Assembly: GCA_020086605.1 (NCBI GenBank)
Contig: JACBWW010000004.1
Span: 7,821,382-7,885,381 of the forward strand
Direction of reading: 5' to 3'
Source: Lanius collurio
Taxonomy: Eukaryota; Chordata; Aves; Passeriformes; Laniidae
DNA: 64,000 bases
In this document: piece after piece, positions 57,081 to 64,000 of the stretch
How positions within the stretch are numbered: position 1 is the stretch's first letter
How the letters are laid out: every line of letters starts with the position of its first letter
Notes under the pieces: generated by a model
Told to the model about the DNA's origin: nothing
Databases searched by the model: none
Seen by the model: the letters and a program-made list of their open reading frames with translations, nothing else
Position numbers and translations under genes: made by a program

Positions 57081-60000
57081 TTCTATGACCTTATAATAAA
57101 GTTAGGAGACATAATAAAAATGGATTTAAAACAGTGAGGACTCTGCAAAGACACTTGGGAATGTATAGATCATCCTTTTCCCACCTGCATATTAGATCAT
57201 TGCTACATCACGAAGCTAAATGTTGTGTGGTTTACTTATCCCTATCACCTGCTTCAAATAATATCTCTAAACATGGAACTCTAGTGATTGTTTTGGTCAA
57301 GAAAGTGATATTTGAGATCCTTGATGATTCATTAATCTCTACAGGACTGAGTGAGATTTTAAGCATTAAAAACAAAGAACCCAAACAAAAAAAAGCCAAA
57401 ACCAAAGCGAGATGAAATCAAAGAGGCATCCTTATGTCTTCTGTGGCTTTGGAAATCAGGGCACTTATTTAACTGCTAACTGTAAGCACCCACATTTGAA
57501 AATACAGGTCATAACTCAATAAGAAAAGTGATACAAATCTCTTTTGCTAGAGTTATAATGTGCTAGGCAAACAGTACACCCCCAAAATTAAGCCATCTGC
57601 TTAAATAAGCCATCCATGGATTGTGTCTCTCTACACGTATTTTTGTGATCCCACTGAGGGCAATGTATTTCCATAGCTGGCACAGATCACTGTTTTTCTC
57701 TGTGAGCCACCCAAATTTGAAAGGTCTCTGTCCCAACTTGCATTCTGATTCAAAACAATGATACATTTTCCCCATGTTTTGGGACCTGTTAGATTTTGTT
57801 ATCGTTTTTCTCCCCATTTTGTTAGTTGTTCAGGTAATACATTACAAATAAAACTACAAATAATATTCAGGTTATGCCACCTTGGAGAAAGCTTTCATAA
57901 AATATCACAGAGGAAATAGGCACACATAAAACCTGTGAAGAAAATACAGTAGGATGTACATACACTTCTCCCACTCATCGTTTGCAATTTGCACCATTTT
58001 TGCCAGTGTTTGTAGGCAGACCAAGAAAACAAGCCACTGCATCACTGCAAAACATAACCTCTGGACCGAAACTATTGAAGAGCTCATGACTCCACCTCCT
58101 CTCCTCAGCTTTACTTGCTGATGAAGAGTGCAATTCTGCCATTGTCCAGGATTTTTATGCAAACTTGCCTGACTATCCATGTAGAAAAGCTTCAAGCCTG
58201 CTCCAGGGAATGCTTTATCAGACGACACAATTACAGTGGATAGAAGGCTGGATGCTACTCCAGATCCCAGTGGACCCAGTGGTTTACGGTGGAATGAAGC
58301 TCAAATCCCTTAAATCTAGCTGGGGCAAAGGTGGGATGTAACATGGGTGTCCTGCCTTTCAAAGAAATGTCCTCTCTCTCCCTCTGCTGTTGACTACATA
58401 ATGGGGAAAAAAATCGCATTCAATTCTCAGAACATGAGAGTTCTTCTGTTCTGCAGACCAGGTTATCATAAAAATATGATGCTTAAGCCCAAACATCTTA
58501 ATTTCCAATGGTACACATATTGAGGGAATAGTTGTTTGTCTGTTTTGATAAGGAGAGTAATTATGATGCACTATAGTGGATTCTCCATCCAAGAAAACTT
58601 CTCTGTTTTGTAATTTTTTTTTAGTATTTAATTTGAGAAATACCTCAGTTGTGCAATATATCTTGGGTGATTAAAATAGCCCTTTCTGACCTTGAAATCC
58701 AAAGTCTTGACACAATGCTGGCTTGGAGCAAGACCATTTCTATTATCTTCTCTAATCCTTCCCTTGTTGGATGTACCAAGCCCACATGCTAAAGCATATT
58801 TTCTTTCACTTGACACTTTTGCAAATTATGGAATTACCACCTCAACTCACAGGCTCATGACAGCAACTGCAAGAGGAAGAAAAAAACTGAGCTCAATTGC
58901 ATATGTGAGTTTTTTATCAATCTAGCCCTAGGTGTGCAGGGATCTTACACTCATCAAGTATATTCAAGTAAGCATTTTAGAACTGGCACTTTACAAAGCT
59001 AATTTTCCTTGTCAAAGCCAGCAAAAGCAATTATATAATGTAAACATTTGATTCACTTTCATTGTGTAGACTGTATTTTTCTTAACCTCACATTCTTAAA
59101 AGCATCTTAATTTCAATGGAAAGCATATGCATTTGTGCAAAGACTATGAGGTCAATTCTCTCCATTGGTGCAGTCTTGTTGCTCCCAGTGGCACTAATGG
59201 AAGTTAAGCATGTACATCAAGGGGCTAGTATTCAACTGATGGGTTGAACTCACAAATTGTTTGTTAAGTCCCTAACCCTGTACTCTGATTCTTTATTATA
59301 TCTATGTAAGTATTAAGAAGTTTTTAATTAAAAAACATATTTCTGCCATTCAGTATTCAACCCTACATTTTAATCTAATGCAGTATGTAAAAAGATTTAT
59401 TTATGGAGCAGATGCCCTCTGATGGAAGCTAAAAATTAGTCTTAAACTGACCTTATCCTGGTTCATATTACAGAAACCTCTAGCTTGTATTATTACTGGT
59501 TTGCTGTGAAAAGGCTCTGGGGCTTTACAAGCAGTCCCCATGCTCCCCATGTCCCTCTGTGTCTCTTTGACATTGTGCCACCCCATTGTTTGGAAATTAA
59601 AATATTCAGTGTTCCCTGCACTGCATGCAAACAAATGAGTGTTCATGCAACCCATACAAAATAATGGTGTTGACCTTGTTAATAGAAAGATATCCTCCAT
59701 CTAAGACTAACTTCCTACTGCAGCAGAGAGCCACTAAATGCTTGCCTGCCTCATAGATATAAATAAGAGAATAATTTAGGCAAACTTCTCCTTTTGCAAA
59801 AACTGTATTACAGCCTGCTGAAGCGATAGCAGACACTTCTTATCTGTAGTAAATGCTGTATCGTGCCTGTCACCCATGTATTCATCCTGTATTCATGCAG
59901 AAAGTGGTTCAGGAAAATTAATACCTGTGTTTGTAAAACAGACTCTGGGATGTTGCTCTGAGACACCTCACCACAGCCAGCCCTGGGTGCTCTGCATCAT

Positions 60001-60586
60001 CCCAGCAGTGTGGAAGTGACTCACTCCTGTATTCCCGTTTAAAGGTCAGGTTCTAGGGCTCTTCATGGAAATATCCGACTTTCTTGATGGCCTGGACTCT
60101 TCCACTTTGTAAGAGTTATTCATGGATGGACAGGAGTCTGTTTGCATTGAACATTTTGCAAGGAATCATCTATGAAGGATTGTGTAGAAGAGTTGTGTTG
60201 CTTCCAACCATACGCCAACAGTCTCTCTTCCTCACAAGAGCAGATTTTAATCTGGGTAATAACACCTTTTCCTCAGCGAACAATTCTTTTGCGTGGAATT
60301 CAGACCAGTGCAGAGGCCTCAAGAACTTAATTGGTGCACAGGCTCTTTCCTATGGCTCTTCAAATAGTGCTGGATTTCACCCTTAATGAAGTATTGAGTG
60401 GGCTGCCTATGAGTCTCAGGGGAAAATGGATTGGAGTGCTCTGGCACTATTGCTCCCACTTTATGTAAACCCACTCCAGCTTGCTCCATGCTTCTGGCTT
60501 GGTGCCTAGCTTTGCAGACAAATGTCAACCTGCCAAATATCTTCCATTTACATTCCAGCCCATTTCAGAGACCATCCAAACCAAAC
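57081..60586. other. Unique non-coding sequence, gene-free
   Basis: 59165-59215 (GCTCCCAGTGGCACTAATGG, AAGTTAAGCATG) weakly resembles an AAGTCAATGG-type ancient repeat half. The frame with ATG at 60087 (99 codons) and the 107-codon minus frame at 57905-58228 have no domain. 58690-58960 is repeat-free and complex but otherwise unremarkable. Confidence 0.5.

Positions 60587-60615
<29 letters not shown>
60587..60615. repeat. Poly(A) tract, 29 bases
   Basis: The longest homopolymer in the window, following CCAAACC-AAAC. It may be a retroposon tail, but the 200 bp upstream match no gene or SINE that I recognise. Confidence 0.95.
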
Positions 60616-60618
<3 letters not shown>

Positions 60619-62559
60619 GGAGAGGCAGTGACTTGTCGAATTTCCTTCCTTGATCCCTTAGGGAAAGGGGTTATTACTGAATGTTGTTGCACAGGAACCA
60701 CCGTGAAGAATACGTGAATGGGAGGGTGGGAAAGAGACAGAAAAAAATGCTTTTAAATCATAAACTGTCAGTGAGCTTAAAAACACAGAACAACATTTCA
60801 GACTCAAAGCCAATGTAGGAACTGTTGTACATGTTATGGTTTCTAAGGGATTTACTCAAGGCTATACCTTTTTTCTTTCTGCATTCATCAGGTAGCAAGC
60901 ACAGCATCTGGCGGACAAATTAATAAATTCAGAGGAAAGTTTATTTCTTAATATATGAACATATAGAAATGTGTAAAATATTAATCTGTGAATGTAGAAA
61001 GGGTTTTAAAGCACTGAGTACTGTAAGCTAGTAGCTGTACTATTTCTGCTTGAGAGAGATTCTTTAAAGGTTGATTCTCAGGAGAAACTAATTCACATGC
61101 TCTGAATAGTCCTCTTGAGCAGCTCAGCTGACTAGATAAGGAATTGAGGGAGACCAGTTTCCTAACTGAGATAGCTAGGGTTTACCACTGGGGAAATGAG
61201 TTTAAGAGCCTTACTCAACTTTCCAGTAGAAGGAGGAATAAATGTTACTGCAGGCCTGTGGTTGCATACATTATATCTGACAACCGAATGCAAACAAAGG
61301 ACATTTGTCAGGTTTCGGAGCTGGCACAGAGCACCATGCTGGATATCTCTGAATCAGACAAGCTAAAGACTTGGACAGCTGTGGGGGTGAACCACTGATA
61401 CATGCTGTAGTTGCTTTCATGGCTGGGCATTTGCTAAGAAACAAAAGCTGCTAGCACTTGCAATGACCTTGTACACCTGGCCTGCATGTACAGGGAACTG
61501 GTGCTTGTGTGCAGGCAGGTGGAACTTGTGCTGTGGTGTGAAGCTGTTGCAGGCATCAAGATAACCTGCCGCAGCTCCCTGCAATATATCCTGCTTTGCA
61601 TTTGCTTCCTAAGCACCAGTTCTACCTAGATGCTTTTACTGTTGGGCTGATGGGATGGGGATCCAGTTGAAGTCCCTTTATGTTTGTGAAAACACAGTGA
61701 TAACCAGAAAAGAAACTCCTGGGTGGATTTGATCAATTCTTGTTACTACCTTTTAGTACACCCTCTGAAAATTCTCAAAGGATCTTCTTCTAAAGGGGAA
61801 CAGCACACCTCACAGATAGGCAGCTGAGGGCATGTGCAAATTTATTGCTTAGCCTCTACCCAGCTGAAGTAGTTCCCTGGTAGTCACTGCCCTTTTTCAT
61901 ACTTTACTCTGATAATTAAAATATTACCATTGGGAAAAGACTTCATCACCTCAGATCACTGCAAATAAAGATGATTATGTTATAAACTGACATTGCAGAT
62001 GCTGAACAAAAGCCACATGCCACCAACAACTAAACAAAGTGACTTCCTTAAAAGCATCATAACACATGCATAATTAGCTAATTAAGCTACAAAATAAATA
62101 ATTATCCAGTGTAAGAGTAAGAGAAGAAAAGAGAAGAAGGGTTAAAAGGTTACACACAGACACATTTTCTTCCTCTGGAAAGATAACTAAATCTTTCCAC
62201 CAGGAAGTCGCTTGTTCTATTTGTGATTTTCATTTAGGACTGCCTATTGAATGGTTGCTAATTACACATATCCACTGGAAATGGCAGTGGCTGTTAGCTG
62301 TGATCTTTCTGGCTGATGAACAGTCTGCCTTGTCCACCCTCGCTGCAGATTTTTTTCTTCCTTGAGAAATTGCATAGGAGTGAATAAGAGCAAAGAGGTG
62401 CCTGGCTGTGCCTCAGGAGGTGGCTGCTCAAGGCTCGCTCCTCCCCTACTTCCCTGGGTGGTCCTTGGCAGGTGACCCGGGGCTTAAATCAGGCAAGGAC
62501 AGGGAGATCTTGAGTCCTGTGAGAGCACCTTTGCAGCCCCCACTCCCCTCCACCTCCCC
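60616..62559. other. Unique non-coding sequence, gene-free
   Basis: 61430-61620 is more complex, with GGAACTGGTGCTTGTGTGC near 61495 and TTCCTAAGCACCAGTTC near 61606 forming a loose inverted pair, suggesting a small decayed palindromic element. From about 62390 GC content rises towards the next feature. No gene recognised. Confidence 0.5.
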
Positions 62560-63170
62560 AGTGTTTCTCGTGGTGGGATGAGGAGATCCCCCAGTGCCTC
62601 TAGGTGTGGGCATGCCACCAAGTGTCTTAGTCCCAGGAAGCTCAGTGCCTAAATCCCGCCTGTCTGGCTGGGGATCTGCAGATGAGGTATTATTTTGTGT
62701 GTGGTCCCCCTAGGGGCTCAGTCTGCTAGGTGACCTCAGAGTGTACACATCCACCAGAGGAGTGGTGCCACGAGTCCCACAGTGAACCCACAGCCTGGGA
62801 ATGGGAGACTTTAGCGGGGTTTCCTGCTCTGCCTGAGAGCCTTTGAACCCTCCTCACTTAAAACAGGGGAAAGGGGGAGGTGCTCTCCCCATCTTTGCTG
62901 TGGAAGCTGTTCCACTTTGCATCAAATAATTGCAGATTCATTAGAAAGAGGTAGGGAGAAAGCAAGATCGAGCATGACTGGCAGTTTGGGGCCCTCACCT
63001 GGAAGGGAAGGGCGCAGACCCAGGCTACCATTCCTGTTCTAATAACTATTTAAGTATTTTATCCAATGGCTGTTTAATATAAATCACATAAACACATTGA
63101 AACGGGACTGGAGCCCAGGTCTTCTTCCTTCCAGGTGAGTGCCCTGACTAGTAGGATAAAGATTCATGCT
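62560..63170. repeat. Fossil interspersed element with inverted tRNA-like halves
   Basis: The last 185 bp hold two related segments in opposite orientation. 62988-63030 reads CCCTCACCTGGAAGGGAAGG then GCAGACCCAGGCTACC. 63105-63160 on the minus strand reads CTACTAGTCAGGGCACTCAC, CTGGAAGGAAGAAGACCTGG and GCTCCAGTCCCG. Both follow the tRNA-like text CTAGTGGTTAGGGCACTCACCTGGGA...AGACCCAGGTTCAAGTCCC. An A-box-like tactagtcagg and a B-box-like GGCTCCAGTCC (63105-63115 on the minus strand) are visible. Repeats with this inverted layout are common in turtle and crocodilian genomes. Upstream 62560-62900 (GAACCCACAGCCTGGGAATG, GGAGACTTTAGC) resembles the body of the same long element. Boundaries are approximate and the name unknown to me. 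Confidence 0.5.
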
Positions 63171-64000
63171 CAGTTTTGCTTCCCCTCTTTGACTAAATGA
63201 ATCTTTAGATGTTTCTTGCAAAGAATCCTTCTGATTTGGAAGGAGAGACTGAAGACTCCAACAACATCTTCAAAGTCAGGAGCAGCTGGCATGTAAAGAT
63301 CCTCCAAAGATGGCAGCATCTCCCAGCTGAAATGTGGGTACTGTGATCCTGCCTTGCACAGGAATGGCCAGCTGGGGAAACAAAATCATGTTGGGAATCC
63401 CTGCTGTCTCCCTCTTCCCTTCAAAAGAAGAGTGTCTAACTCTAGGGGAAGGGTTGACTTTGGCACATCAAGCCATGTAAAGCCCTGAAAAGGGTGAATC
63501 TCTGTTCCTAGCACTGCAGTTCCAGGTGGGGACATCATACGAAGGCTATGTCATGGGGTGAGTACCAAGAAATGCACCCTTAAGCCACCAGATGCTGCAG
63601 AGATGATTTTTCCTTGCACAAACACCCCTTCATCTCCTTGTGCCTCAATTTCTCATGAACATATTTCTCCCACTGTTCATACAGCTGTTTATTTAGAGTC
63701 TACCTCTCTTACAGTGAAGATGTACATCTTCCAGTAGTGCAAAGTGTTAATTTCAATCAATAATTTCTATGTATTTTCAAACCTGATAATAATAATTAGT
63801 AACAAAGAATTCTCTCCTCAAAGTAAAATTCCTAGAAATAGGACGTGTTTGGGCATTTTGTTTCAATACAGGGTAGTACTTAAGCTTGAGCTAGATTCAG
63901 TAAAAGAAGATCTGACCCTAAAGATTTGTTCCCTGAGCCATAATCACCAGCCTGAGGCTGCTAATCTAAATTATCTTCTTCCAGCACTTATTTTGATTTG
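63171..64000. other. Unique non-coding sequence, nothing recognised
   Basis: Base composition returns to the window's norm. No repeat, gene or island is seen up to the window edge. Confidence 0.6.

Noticed and set aside
57308..57345. TTTGAGATCCTTGATGATTC as another ancient repeat tail
   Set aside because: The GCTATATAAG block and the ATT run are both absent; the match is too short.
60087..60386. 99-codon ATG frame (FNLGNNTFSSANNSF-like stretch)
   Set aside because: No known family is recognised and there is no promoter or splice context.

Overview
The window reads as nuclear DNA from a bird: AT-rich, CpG-poor, sparsely repetitive vertebrate sequence. The strongest clue is a set of 5'-truncated CR1 (Chicken Repeat 1) LINE relics. 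Two of them (13365-13995 and 21230-21870) end in the CR1 3' signature (TTCTATGATTCTATG on the minus strand) and still show the C-terminal end of the CR1 ORF2 protein. Older repeats shared among amniotes are also present. No bacterial, viral or organellar gene organisation is visible.

I find no protein-coding gene, no exon I can defend and no RNA gene. Every open frame I examined is short, has no recognisable domain, or is a decayed CR1 frame. The window is therefore best read as a gene desert or the inside of one or more very large introns; the sequence alone cannot decide which.

Layout. 1-13 kb: unique AT-rich DNA with several old SINE/LINE-type 3' tails (990-1052, 2505-2546, 5076-5190, 5245-5292), a palindromic ancient repeat (10245-10316) and small hairpins. 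13-14 kb and 21.2-21.9 kb: the two informative CR1 copies. 14-29 kb: unique sequence, nothing recognised apart from T-rich and AT-rich tracts. 29.07-29.45 kb: the only CpG island, with 28 CpG in 230 bp (hand count), the best candidate for a promoter or developmental enhancer. 29.5-48 kb: unique sequence with microsatellites, a 24-base poly(A), an 11% GC island at 41.94-42.06 kb and a homeodomain-type TAAT cluster near 43.7 kb. 48-57 kb: another old SINE tail, an internal CR1 fragment, a low-complexity tandem cluster at 52.5 kb and two short CR1 pieces. 57-64 kb: unique sequence, a 29-base poly(A), then a GC-richer stretch ending in what looks like a fossil element with two tRNA-like halves in inverted orientation (62.56-63.17 kb).

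I did not find a new biological system. The items most worth a second look are the isolated CpG island, the inverted tRNA-like element near 63 kb, the inverted pair of ancient tails near 5.1 kb, and the foreign segment inside the CR1 copy at 13.4 kb. All repeat assignments come from recognising motifs by eye; no database search or alignment was run.
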